A stretch of 64,000 nucleotides of DNA, from positions 2,480,001 through 2,544,000 of the forward strand of contig JAHLMK010000004.1 of assembly GCA_019915135.1 (NCBI GenBank), read 5' to 3'. The notes under the pieces were generated by a model. The model ran no database searches. It was given only the letters and a program-made list of their open reading frames with translations, and was not told the origin of the DNA. The stretch comes from Strobilurus pachycystidiatus. Taxonomy: Eukaryota > Basidiomycota > Agaricomycetes > Agaricales > Physalacriaceae. This document shows positions 30,971-41,714 of the stretch, one piece after another. The translations under genes were made by a program, and so were the position numbers. Each line of letters starts with the position of its first letter. Position 1 is the stretch's first letter.

Positions 30971-31660
30971 ATGCCTTCTCTTATTTTTAAGAAATCGTGG
31001 ACCAAAATCGTCAACTTTATCTCTAATGAGCCTCCCGAGACCGTCTCTCAATTACTTGAATAACGCGTCGCTGATGGCAAATCGCTCTTCATCTTTATTA
31101 AATATTGGAATTTGCTTGCTACAAGTTTGATTCCCGTTGTTTTAACACTTTACAACAGCCTCTATCTGTTAGTCCTTAAGTCGATCAAGTACATGAATTA
31201 TATTAAAGCTTTCGCCAAAGATAAGGCCAAGGCCGCATTTTTGGACATGATCATCATCAAGGTTACGAATGAAAGAAATTATCAGATTTTGTTAATTTGT
31301 TTTGTGTATGCAACATCTGTAAATCAAAACTTCATTGATCTCCATTAGGAAAGTGGACCCTGCACTCGTCAACTCATACAGTCGCTACCGTCCTTTCACT
31401 TCTTCTTGTACAGATTTGATTTTTGTTATATAAAATCCAAAAGTCTCGTATTTATATTCTGAAAGTTTCTTAAAAACCGTGACCCTTTTTGTTCATATCT
31501 AAAATTTTCAGTGTTCGGACCGTTCGTCCGCTCACGCTTCCGTTCAACAACTATAAGTTTGAATTTTTGGAATTGTTGCATTTCTTGCGCTACAAAAGCA
31601 CTGATGTGTGGGTATGTAGTGTTTTATAATTCGTTTATGTAGACCGTTCAAAAGTAAGCG
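30971..31660 (+). pseudogene. Unrecognised multi-exon gene with a premature stop
   Basis: Starts MPSLIFKKSWTKIVNF at 30971 and meets an in-frame TAA at about 31061. It continues in frame (VADGKSLFIFIKYWNLL, then YLLVLKSIKYMNYIKAFAKD) to about 31258. An intron to about 31349 and a further exon near 31510-31610 (TLPFNNYKFEFLELLHFL) continue the coding pattern up to a GTATGT donor. The family is not recognised; exon joins after 31288 are tentative. Confidence 0.45.
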
Positions 31661-31821
31661 TTTTTGGACTACTTTGTTTTGGTCTTGTTACCTCGTATCG
31701 TTACTCGTACTCCCTTGCTTCTTTCAGCAGATTGCGTATCGTTCTCAGCATGGTTCTGTTGGTCCTGAACATTGTACGTCAGTTTTTTTGTTACTAAATG
31801 CACGATGTCGAGCGTCGCTTA

Positions 31822-33420
31822 TCAGGTTTTTATTGTGTTGTAATGCCCCCCGTCGCGCATCATGATTACGGCGAAAGGGTGTGCCATGCAGTATTGGTGT
31901 AGGTCTCTTCCATCAAGGACAAATTGTTTGAATATAGTGAACTCAAGCTTGAATCGTGGCTGTCCGTTGGCTCTTTCCTCTCGACTCCTAGTCGTCATCT
32001 TCCACGTGTTTCCGATGTGGCGGTCGAGTATACCCTCGTCTGGAAATGGGCGCCCGAGCACATTCCTTCCGTTTCCTCTTCCGAAGTCGATCTTCATGCA
32101 CAACCTGTCTCCTACTGAGCGTATATGCGTCAACTCGTCTCTGAATGCGCCCTCTCTCAGTTTCCTTGTTATCGTCCACCCTCGCTGTTTATACTTCTCT
32201 GCAACCTCCTGTGTCCTCGTCGCGTCGTTATGCACTAGCTTGGTGAAGATCCCGGTGCTGAGACGCAAAATCATATTTGGGTAGAAGCACATTGCGTAGT
32301 TTGATGTGACTATGTTCATCATGATAGCTATGTGCATTCTTAAACAAACGGTCGGATGGAAGTTTGGATCGCACTCACTTGAATGAAAGCCGAGTATGGT
32401 TGTCATTGGTGTTAAAGATCTTCACGAGTGATTAGAAGTAGAGGATATCCTTGATCCGAACCTTGACTTTGATTCAAAGTTTAAATCATTAACATGTCAA
32501 TGATCCGAACCTAAGGATCATTGTAAGAATTAAGGTTCATTCACTGAAAGTAAAAATCATTGAAGGATCATTGTTGAATCATTAACTTTATGCAAATACA
32601 AGTACAGAAAAGCTTCCACAGTACTTAAATAACTTTCAATGGTATATATTGATGATTATGCATGCATATTTTATAAAACATCAGACATTTATCACTCAAA
32701 CATAGAAGGATCATTCAATCATCCTTGATTCGAACTGCTCAATGATCCGAACTCAAGGATCATTGAAAGGATCAAGGTTTATTGAATTTTAAAGAGGATA
32801 TTTTCTTTGAGGATCAAGGTTCAGATCATTGAATAACTCGTGGGGATCTCTAAAATTTGGCGTTCCGCGTGTGAAAGTCAGTTTGATCTTCGCATATGTG
32901 ATTGGGTGTACAAAAGTCATTATGGAGTGTATGTCGTTTGGATGGTGAGGGTGTGGGCGCCCTGTTCCTTGCGTCGCGAGGCCGTCAGCATCTGGTTGAT
33001 CCACCATGTTTGCGCATCCGCTATAGTAACCAGCGTAACGTCGGGACCGCCATGAGATGTGACGTTGCAGAAAAAGTTCATGTCGTGCAGGACGGTAAAC
33101 ATGGGTAGCCATTTGTCCCATATGTTGTACAAGTCCAAGTCCGCGTCGTTGAATTGTTGACGTGTAATGAACCCAAGTGCGGCAGAGCCTGACACGATCC
33201 AGCTGTTGTTTGTGAACACTTCAAGGAATTGTCCCATCCCGATAAAGTCTAAAAGGGGAATCCACTGCCATAAAGTATCTTTGAGTTTGTATTCTTTGTC
33301 CATGAAGGCTCTAACGTGCGACCTAAAAGCACGGTTTGTGCGCCCCAGATTGAGTAGATCTAACTCGTCCATGAAGATGAATAAGCGTGCCCGCAGAGCT
33401 TCGCTCTCGCTTCCTCATAC
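31822..33420 (-). pseudogene. F-box/nucleotidyltransferase-fold-like hypothetical protein, interrupted by a MITE
   Basis: The minus-strand frame around 33420-33340 reads ARLFIFMDELDLLNLGRTNR, an F-box-like helix series (LL.LgrtnR). About 60 residues on comes WIVSGSAALGFITRQQ followed by NDADLDLYNIW. The GS...DxD arrangement is seen in nucleotidyltransferase-fold proteins and recurs in agaricomycete hypothetical families. The frame meets the group B MITE (32413-32855) and resumes at 32406-31822 (MMNIVTSNYAMCFYPNMIL, KYKQRGWTI), ending at 31822. Removing the MITE and one octamer roughly rejoins the gene. F-box proteins recruit substrates to SCF ubiquitin ligases; whether this one does is unknown. 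Confidence 0.55.
32413..32855. mobile_element. Word-array MITE, TIR group B, 443 bp, GATCCGAAC/AAGGATCATTG words
   Basis: Left end TAAAGATCTTCACGAGT; the inverted right end TTTTAGAGATCCCCACGAGT. Words GGATCATTGA, GATCCGAACC and their complements recur throughout, with an AT-rich centre. The flanking octamers ATTGGTGT (32405-32412) and TTTGGCGT (32856-32863) match at six of eight positions, consistent with an aged 8-bp target duplication. It lies inside the minus-strand F-box-like gene. Confidence 0.72.
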
Positions 33421-33633
33421 ATCAGCTTCCATAAGTATATCGACTCAGTTGTCCTCTCACCTCATAGTCGCTGTTATGGATGTCATGCTTGTGCGGTGTT
33501 TGACGCTTGTTTGACTCAATCGTAGTAGATACACTTCGGTAATCTAAATCTCTAAAATTGTATTCTCTTCCCACGGCGTATCTCCTTCCTCTTGTTCTAT
33601 CATCCTCTTTTTCTAACTCATATCTCATCTGTC

Positions 33634-36405
33634 ATGACGGTTGTCAATACTCCTAATTCTAAGCTCTTGTCCTCTTTGAAGTTGTGGTCTACAACCCGTC
33701 ACAATGCCTTGTCTATTCGCAATCTTCTTCGCGAGGCCAACATCCTCATCGGTGACCAGTTGGCAAAGTTGTTTTTTGATAAAACCTTGGTTGTCGGTGT
33801 TACTTTGTGCCTGTACGCCCATACTCAATTTGCCGGGCGTGTTATTACTCTCTTCGAAGAGATGGGGTATACAGTCGACCGTTTGGTATTGCTTCGCGAC
33901 CAGATGGTCTGCCTTGTCGCTTTCCACGGCTTTCCTGCTCGTCTGGAGCGTATTGTTGCGCGAAATTCGCAAGAAAATGTCACTGCAGTGATGCATGATG
34001 CTCGTGGTTATGTCGTCTCTGTGCATTTCTCTCCTGGACGTTCCGCAGATGCTTTGCTCTCGTCTCCGTCGAGCCAATGCTTAAAGGTTCACACCGATGA
34101 GGTTAGGCTAAAACGAGCCTAAGGGCCTATAAATTACGCGGATTGTGACTGGCTATGTACTATGTCAAACTAATACAAGTACATACAAGAAACTAGATAT
34201 ATTTACAGGGAGTGGAGGGTGGGGAAGCAGAAACAAAGGCAGAGCAAGCTAAACTGAGCACAGAAGCAAAATTGAGCTTGTAGCCTATGAAGAGTGGACT
34301 GGGGACACACCTGTGCACAGAATCCCAAGTGCGACGCTATCAGGAAACGTGGGAGCAGGCAGAGATTGGACACTGTGCACAAGATAAGGCATCAACTCAA
34401 AATCAAGTTGGATAAGCATACCAGTGACAATGGACAGCAGTGAAAGATTGAGTTAGATCTAGCTGTAGCAGACAGCAGGGAGAGCTAGAGACTGTCCAAA
34501 GCGTACACTGGTAAAAGAAGCATCAGTTCCTGTGAGCAGAACTGGAGGGACACTGTGTGCAAACCTTGCAGAGCCAAAATGCAAAGATGAAGGCAGGAAG
34601 CAAGCTGCAGCACAGTGGGGATCAAACTCGCAACTCTGGGGCGCCCTAGACCTAGCATCAGCTGACAAACAGCACTGGGCCTAGGCTAGATGATGACAGA
34701 TTGATCCTGGGAAAGTGCAAAGTTATTCCATGTCACATGGCTGAGATATGGGTAACTTAACACATGGCATCAGAAGTGATCTTCTGGAAATGATTGACAG
34801 ATGCTGTCATGATTGACAGCTCCTGTGATCGGAGATAGCATCCCTAAGTAGGGGAGATAGCCTTGAGGCTAGTAGGTCAAGAAAGGAAGTCAGTAGCAAG
34901 AGGCTACATCTCCAAAAATGGAAATTACTCGCAAATGCATTTGAGCTCATTTGGAAAAAAGTTGATATCACACATGGGCATGATGACGTGACATGTCCAA
35001 ACTCATAGGATAAGTCCGGGACATCATGAGGGACATGAGAGTGCAATGAGCAACATGGTAGCTATGACCGATGTCTTGTGATTTGCGATTTACTGCCAAA
35101 TGATTTTGAGCTCATTTGGATAAAATTGAGATACCACAATGAGAACACTGCTGCTCATTGTCAGACTGTACTGAGTGAGCTCAGACAGTATGAGAAAGTG
35201 TGTGAGAGGTGCAGAGCCCTCTGAAAACGCTCTCTACCCTTGGAATCCGCTTTTACTTCGATAAGTCGCGCATGTCTCTATCGATGCTGGATTGACTCGT
35301 TTTTCAGCTATGGATATGAATTTCATATCCGACACTTTTGTTATGGCGCTGTATCCGTACACCACGTTTGAATGTCGCATCAACCTTCTTTTGCATCATT
35401 CCCTTCCCGCGTTCGTCTTGAAACGTGTGTCTACTGCCTATCCTCAGTACCAGACCGTGCACTCTGTACGCAATGTTGCGGCGTTGCTTTCGGAGGGTGA
35501 ATTCCTTGCGCCTTTGCGCCATTTTGGAGATGAATATTGCCGGTTGATTCACCTCGCGTCCAACCAGGAGAGTCGTCAGTTTCCGGGATCAAATTCATGG
35601 AATTTTTCACCTGTTTTTACTGCTCGTGCCTTGTCAAGACACTGTCATGTCTACCGAGTCTGGGGAGATCTATTCACCGATGGTGTCATTTCCTATCATT
35701 GCTTCTCTGTTCGTATGGACGAGTTGCTGTCTCGCAAAAGCCCTGCTGTAACTATGCGTCATTTTCTGTAAGTTGTCTGTCTGTATTGTTTTTGTGCCTT
35801 CTTGATTTACTGTTTTCAAGCGGATTTCCTGTGTTTAGAGGGCATCTCCTTTTGCTGTCCGCCACGCTTGTCAAGGACGGCTCCACTCTTATGATCAACC
35901 TCCTGTCGCGCAGTTTTTCACCTGATACATCCGATACTGCCATCAAGTCTGGAATGGTATTGGTTTGGGATCTCATTGCGACGCAGTTCAACCGCGTGTT
36001 GTTCAGGTTCTGAATTTGGCCGGTGGCCCTATTGATTTGAATGGGACGGACTCTGGAGCCACGTCCTCCAGCGATACCGCGACTTCTCGGACGTTGTCTA
36101 ATTTGGAAGAGGATTCTGGATTGGACGACTCGGATGTCTCTGGCGGAGACGATCATGAAGATTATGTTCCTTCTAGCAGTGATCTTCGTAGTGGCAATTC
36201 AGGTTCCAGCGTCAGCGAAGACGGTGATGTCTTGGTTCTTGACATATCTTCTGATGCAAGTGGGGAGCTTGGCTGTAACGAGCAGATGGATCATGGGGTC
36301 GTAGACATTTCCAATAGCAAATACGTGGCGCAAAGAGAACCTTTATCCGACTTTCGGTACATACTTTTCACATCACGTCAAATGTATCATGCTGTCGTTA
36401 TTTGA
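33634..36405 (+). pseudogene. Large hypothetical multi-exon gene interrupted by the 1.18 kb repeat
   Basis: Starts MTVVNTPNSKLLSSLKLWST at 33634 and stays open to the repeat at 34077 (VAFHGFPARLERIVARNS, then GYVVSVHFSPGRSADALL). After the repeat, an acceptor near 35309 resumes coding with MALYPYTTFECRINLLLHH and LLSEGEFLAPLRHFGDEYCR. A GTAAGT...TTCAAG intron (about 35769-35820) leads to RGHLLLLSATLVKDGSTLMI. A Ser/Asp-rich tail (SSDTATSRTLSNLEED, DVSGGDDHEDYVPSSSD) runs from about 35965 to 36405. The exon join near 35960 is unclear. No family is recognised; the acidic Ser-rich tail suggests a nuclear or disordered region. Confidence 0.5.
34077..35260 (-). repeat. 1.18 kb dispersed repeat, copy 3
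   Basis: Same orientation as copy 2, beginning AATGCTTAAAGG and ending CCGCTTTTACTTC, at which point homology to copies 1 and 2 stops sharply. That fixes the unit's boundary independently of TET/JBP. Somewhat more diverged from copies 1 and 2 than they are from each other. It interrupts the gene at 33634-36405, probably near or within an intron. Confidence 0.78.
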
Positions 36406-36867
36406 CTTGCGGGTATATGATATTGGCGTCACAACATATGTATCATGGGGTCGTAGATTGGTCGTAGAGTTTTCTGACATTGACTAGGTACCAGTAGGAC
36501 AAAGGGTGGTTTTTGATTTGACCTTCGATATATGATATACGCGTTCTGAATTAGAGCAATTATTTATCTATCTGGATATGTGTTGTGTTTCAAGGCAGAT
36601 CTCTGGTGGGACAACGTGTATTTGTATCATTCTAGCTTCTGACTTACGCATATAGACTCTATCCACTTGAGCCGCGACTCCACTTTCTCGTCCTTTCATC
36701 TTAAGTTTGTATCGGTACCTTTCAGTTCGTGTCAGAACTTTCTGATGGTAATAAGGTTTTAAAGTTGGAATCGCATTAGACCCATTTGGTAAGTTACGCC
36801 TACTGTCTCATTCTGTTATCATTGTCTTGTATCTTCATGCGGCGCATACTGCGCGTCGTATCATTCA
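36406..36867. other. Intergenic, no gene seen
   Basis: Contains short direct repeats of a GTATCATGGGGTCGTAGA-like string (near 36290 and 36430) and nothing else supportable. Confidence 0.3.
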
Positions 36868-37498
36868 TCATTTCCACGCTGTGCACATTCCATTTCTTTG
36901 AGAATCGGCTCTGGATTTAGGCCCGTTTGCGCTTGGCGTTAGCAGCCTGAGTAATCTTAACGATTTACTTGCACGTGTCAAAACTTGTCGACTTACCTGA
37001 GTTACAGTCCCATCGAGGAAAGAAACTGCCCGTAATACCGCGATCAGTTTGTAGTCGTTGTTTTTGACCGTGACGGCGGAGAATGACATGTGTACTTCTA
37101 CGATATCACTGATCTCGAATTTGAATGGCGGTATTGTCTTGAATCTGATTACATGGCCGCAATCAGTGTCATTGTAGTACGATGTCTGTGGACTCACTGA
37201 TGGTTGGCTCAGTGCGTTTGATCTGCCAATAGTCCACTGTATTGTCCGTCGTGTGGCAGACGTTGGTATCTATCATTTGCGTGAGTATGTTTTGAGGGTC
37301 AACTTCCGCCTTGAACACGGCCTCTTGCAACCCAACGGCTTGATCACGACGAGTGAAGTAACGGTTAGAGATGTCGATTGTCTCGTGGCCTTGGTAGGTG
37401 TCCATGAACTTGATGGGTCCGAGGCGATTGCTCCCAATTTCTCGGGCAAACAGCGCGTATATGTCTGCCACGGCTTCAGTTGCCTCGGTGAACGTCAT
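36868..37498 (-). pseudogene. Hypothetical protein with a single frameshift
   Basis: Starts MTFTEATEAVADIYALFARE at 37498 and reads to about 37195 (KFMDTYQGHETIDISNRYF, DTNVCHTTDNTVDYW). A one-base shift then continues the same protein as SPQTSYYNDTDCGHVIRFKT and SDIVEVHMSFSAVTVKNNDY. A GT donor near 36999 and a basic tail follow. The continuity across the shift implies one gene with a recent indel. The family is not recognised, but the DCGHVIRF/VVEVHMSF-type sheet-rich region looks like a real domain. Confidence 0.5.
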
Positions 37499-38224
37499 AG
37501 TTCTCTAGCCGATGAGGGACACGCTCTGTCGCAGGTATATAGCTTTCTGCTTGCTATGACAATGTCAGTCAAAGAATAGCGTCGACTAAAGGTATGATCG
37601 TACCCTGTTGGTGCTTTTGCTGGGGGGAGTTGGCATTTTGCCAGAGCGACGTGTACCACAAAGTATACCTCTTCCTCTTCTTTGTTAAAGAGGCGGTATT
37701 CACCTTAGTTGGAAAGGTGTATGACCTTGAACCGCGATTCCGTTGCGCTCAGCACCTGCGTATGTTGTTTAGCGGTCTGATAACCAATCTGTACCGTGAC
37801 TTAACGTCGCTTACTTGCTCTAAGTATATACCGTCTGGATTGTCTTTACAACGTTGAACGCTGTTCTCCGCAATCAGTTTCGCTGTATTATTGTCAGATC
37901 TCGACTATAGGCAGAACTCGCGGGATCAGTGCTCACACGCTAGTTTGACGTCAAAGAAACTGTCCATGGCTTCCAAATGGTGTCACTTTTTGCGCTTGGT
38001 TTCCGTTATACCTTTATATTTGAGTTTCCTGAGTCGTGGCCTATGTATATTTGGGGATAGGTTTGTTCTGGAAGATCTCTGCATGTCGCACCAATGCCTT
38101 GGATGTATGCCGTGCAAAAGTGCCATTGCGGCATGCGTCTATTGCATATTCTGTGCGACTACTTTTCAGCCTTCCTGTTTTGGGTCCGGCCCTTGTCGTT
38201 ATATGATAATAATATGAATAATTT
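37499..38224. other. No gene confidently supported
   Basis: Short plus-strand frames near 37594-37857 and 37891-38217 are Cys/Leu-rich without a consistent exon chain. They may be eroded host gene sequence. Confidence 0.3.
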
Positions 38225-38918
38225 ATGTCCAAGATTGATATAAGTGGCTGGTCTCGCATTGGTTTTTTGTCGTCTTGGCTTCTTGTCCGGACACTCCAGT
38301 ATCTGCTCCTCCTCAATTTGGCTCTTCACCCTGATCCTTCACTTGATATGTGCGCTAAACCGTATGTGTCGACATGTGTTCGTCTTGTGCGGGACTCATT
38401 TCTAGATGATAGTATCTCAAAGCCGTACGTCAGCGATGAGAATGATCGGTATAGCTCTTTCCTCATTAGTTTTTGATGTGTGGCGAATGATTCGCAACGC
38501 AGTGACCTCCCGAGTGCCGGAACTTTGGCATCCGGTGCTAAACCAAAGAAGACCCAGAAACGGTATGTCCTTGATTGGCTCTTCATGTTTGACGATGCTT
38601 ACTTTATCTTCTTGTGAAGCCCTCGAGAGTCCACATCGCCTCCCAAGACCGCCGCTCAGCCTAAGAAAAAGGCCAAGGAAGCTAATGCCGTACCGACCGA
38701 GTCTGCAAATATTACCCTCTTCGGTGGTTTACGCTCATTTGTTTTCAGTCAGAACTTACGCCCAGATTGAGGAGGCCCAGATACGCGCTTTGCAGACCAA
38801 ATTGGAGCTCAGCAAACGACGGTCGCGACACTCTTCCGGTCCTGTCAAGAAGGAGATGTGCGTCAGCTTCTTATATTTCGTTAGTCCTTTTTGTTACTCA
38901 TGTCTTGATAGCGACCAG

Positions 38919-39551
38919 TAGCTGTGGATATGAGGCTCATGGCCTAGCAATTGATGGGGTCCCATTCAGCCTCAAAACACATCAATTGCTAGGATTGGGC
39001 AATTGCTAGGAATATGAGCCTCATGGTTCAGGGTCCTAACTTGATATATTGCTATTAGGTTAGTTGGGCTAGGTAAGGGTTAGGTTAGAGGTTAGAGGTA
39101 AGGGTGTCTCGGTGTCTCGGTGGAAGAAAACGGTATTTATATTCAGTAAAAAAGATTCAGCAATGAATTATCACTTTTTAATACTTAGGGCTTGTCCCTA
39201 AGTATGTCTAATTCATTGTGTTTATTGTCACAAATACTTAGGGCATGACTGCCCTAAGTATGGAATATAGCAGCAGTACTTAGGGTTAGTGAAACTAAGC
39301 CTAAGTCTGTAATAATGAAAATTTATTGCTGATGTAGTCATAAAATGCAATCAAAGTTCACTATAAATAAGGCTTTCTGGCTGAGTGGTTATGCCCCCCA
39401 AACTCATTATTTTTAGTCAGAAGGTCAGTGGTTCAATCCCTGCTAATGACAACGATTAAAACTCAAGTTGCTAGAGCCTAGTAATTGCTAGGTTTGGAGG
39501 CTCAATTACCCTGGGCAATTGCTAGGGAAATGAGGCTCCAATCTACAGCTA
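38919..39551. mobile_element. Word-array element, TIR group D, 633 bp, with internal tRNA-like sequence
   Basis: The left end TAGCTGTGGATATGAGGCTC and the inverted right end TAGCTGTAGATTGGAGCCTC form a TIR of about 35 bp that also holds the word CCTAGCAATTG. CAATTGCTAGG words recur near both ends. Inside are AGGGTTAGG-type words (39075-39105), CTAAGTA/TACTTAG words and a tRNA-like segment at 39371-39450. No adjacent 8-bp duplication was found. It splits the host coding sequence between CGACCAG and GACTCTGATAGC. Confidence 0.6.
39371..39450 (+). repeat. tRNA-like sequence inside the group D element
   Basis: CTGGCTGAGTGGTTATG matches the A box/D arm and GTGGTTCAATCCC the B box, with a T-arm-like CAGTG...CCCTG pairing and a long variable-arm-like spacer resembling Leu/Ser tRNAs. 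Acceptor pairing is poor, so a SINE-derived Pol III promoter is more likely than a working tRNA. Confidence 0.45.
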
Positions 39552-41420
39552 GGACTCTGATAGCGCAATAGACTCTATGACGGAATCAGAGCAGTGAGTC
39601 GTCCTACTGCTTGTATCTGAAGTTTGTGCTGACTTTCTGTGTCCATAGGACGAAGCTGGCAATGTGTGTTATCATGTAGCTTATTGGCTTCATTGTTGAC
39701 GTGTTCGATAGGGAAAGGTCGTTGAACGAGTCCGGTTCGACTAAGTCGCTTCAGCCGGCTTTCGAGGAAACACCGTACGTTATTGTTGCAGGTTGCGTAA
39801 CATTGTGGCTCATCGTCTACTTTACAGGGTGGTCATTCAGCCGAAACGCGAAGATGATGTCTTTGACGAGTAAGTTTTCCTCCGAATCTACGTCGGTGTC
39901 TGATCTTCCAGCACAGTGGCGCTGCTGGTATACTCTGTACCCCTACACCTCGCAGCAAGAACAGAAACACTGGGAAGTATGTATTTATTCTCGGCTCTCT
40001 GTTTGACGAATGTATAATCTCATCAACAGGTCGGTCAAGAGCGCCGCGTCTGGAAAATAGGCATCTGAGGACAGGGGCCTCAGTGCAAAAGCCAAGTGTG
40101 TATATTTTTGTATTGTGTGGTCGCATTGTTCATTTCTGACCTAGGGGCAAGCGTAAGGCGGTGATCAAACCTCCCAAGGGCGTCATTGACATCAGGTAAG
40201 GACTATCTTCATCTTGGGTATTTGCGACTGATTCTCTATGGGGTTCGTAGTACCGACGAGGATGATAAACCTCCTACGTCTCCCGCTAAGAAGTCTTCCA
40301 CTTCTGTAGCCTCCGCTGGTGACAATCGTGTTCAGGCGATTGCAAAGATGGATCAGTATCTGTCAGAGATGAGGTCGGTCCTAGTTATGCTCTGTTGACG
40401 TTGTCGTTGTAACAGTGTTTTAGTGATAGGTCCTGTTCGCTGCACGACCTCTCGGACGCGGAACTACACAAGGTCCTTCCGGACATGGATATCATGAAGT
40501 CCGTCTACGAAAGTCTGTCCTGGCCCGCCTGATACGTCTAGATTATCCATAATTGTTTCCTGTGACCTAATTGTTTGTCCTATGGTAGCTATGTTGAGCT
40601 TCACGCCATGCGGAACGACAGAGACTTTATATTGGTCGGCGTCGTCCCTGTCACGATGCAAAGTTATTATGATCTTGCCTCGCAGTATGCTAAGAAGTAA
40701 AGCTTCTGTTCGCTCAGTCCAGCGTCTGTCTGACCCTCTCCCGTAGTCGCGCAATTGAAGCATTTGCTTTTGTCGCTAGTGAGGTCGTCGTAAATCCTGC
40801 CCGCATTGACCCGCGCAATTATTTGAAAGTTGGTCCACCGGGAGGAGCTACTACGCAGTGAGCCTCATACCACGTCGAACGGCGTAGGCCTGCAGAACCA
40901 GTCCTCATGATTGCTCATGGCTTCGTCCACAGCTGCAACCTGTACAACATAGAGGACGATACAGGAAAGGCGACTAGGTCGATTGCTCTCTCTGTTACCA
41001 ACGTCGAGCTGCATCGTATGACGGCCGCTCTTTTTGCGCTTTGGCAGTTTTCTCCTGGCGACGCTGGTCCTGTCGTTTATTTGCAGCTCTCTGAGACCGA
41101 CAACGACACCATTCTTTATTTCAACTCGCGTAGTAAGGCTAGTTTGCAATTCAATACGTCGACCACGCCGCAGAAAGGCCTCGCCTTTCTGATGAAGAAG
41201 AAAGCAGCTGCTGCTGTTTCCTCCTCTCAGAAATCCTCGTCGTCGACCTCGGCTGTCGCTGGGCGGACCATTGCCGGCACTCAAGCGCCCCCGTTTTCTC
41301 AAGAAGGTGAATTGATATTTCCTTCCGCTTCAGCTGTTTCTTATTGTATTATTTGTAGTGCCCATTTATGATTCGCGTCTCGGTGAAGAGGAGTTCAAAT
41401 TCGATAGCGAACACCACCAG

Positions 41421-41510
41421 TAGCTGTGGTATTTAGCCTGCCCTCCAGCTACAGCTAGAGAAAATTGTTTGATTTGCAGATAGCTGTAGCCGGCGCCCTA
41501 GCTACAGCTA
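41421..41510. mobile_element. Miniature word-array element, TIR group D, 90 bp
   Basis: Begins TAGCTGTGG and ends GCTACAGCTA, with a second internal pair CTACAGCTA...ATAGCTGTAG. It is almost entirely made of the group D terminal word in alternating orientation. The preceding bases ACCAG are the same as before the 633-bp element, but no target duplication is visible. Confidence 0.5.
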
Positions 41511-41714
41511 GCGAGATCTACACATTGGTCATGGCCCGGACCGGGCATCCGTCATTATATAACCCAGCCCTTGCCCCGCTCTCAGTCCCAATCAAGTCTG
41601 CGGCGCATTCCTGTACCTCTCTCTGTTCAAATCGGGTCACGGCCGCCTTTCCTTGCCAAAAGGGTTGCGCCCGAAAAGGATCTTATTTGAATACAAGAGA
41701 TCTATCATTTAATG
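41511..41714. other. Short spacer 3' of the KDZ gene
   Basis: Nothing supportable beyond possible KDZ element 3' flank. Confidence 0.25.

Larger units (their letters stand above)
38225..41420 (+). pseudogene. Multi-exon hypothetical gene(s), Ser/Lys-rich, cut by group D elements
   Basis: A long series of small exons with ~50-bp GT-AG introns is visible: 38225-38448 (DMCAKPYVSTCVRLVRDSF), about 38503-38560 (AKPKKTQKR), 38618-38760 (STSPPKTAAQPKKKAKEAN) and 38770-38864 (AQIRALQTKLELSKRRS). The group D MITE follows at 38919-39551. Coding then resumes (DSDSAIDSMTESEQ, about 39552), with small exons to 40400 (DEDDKPPTSPAKKSSTS) and 40450-40860 (FILVGVVPVTMQSYYDLASQ). A last large exon, 40907-41306, holds FVHSCNLYNIEDDTGKATRS and LQLSETDNDTILYFNSRSKA. 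Exon boundaries after 39600 are tentative. The Lys/Ser-rich, coiled part suggests a nuclear protein. No family is recognised. The final exon runs into the 90-bp group D element. Confidence 0.5.

Noticed and set aside
39371..39450. Functional tRNA-Leu/Ser gene
   Set aside because: Good A and B boxes but poor acceptor pairing and location inside a transposable element.
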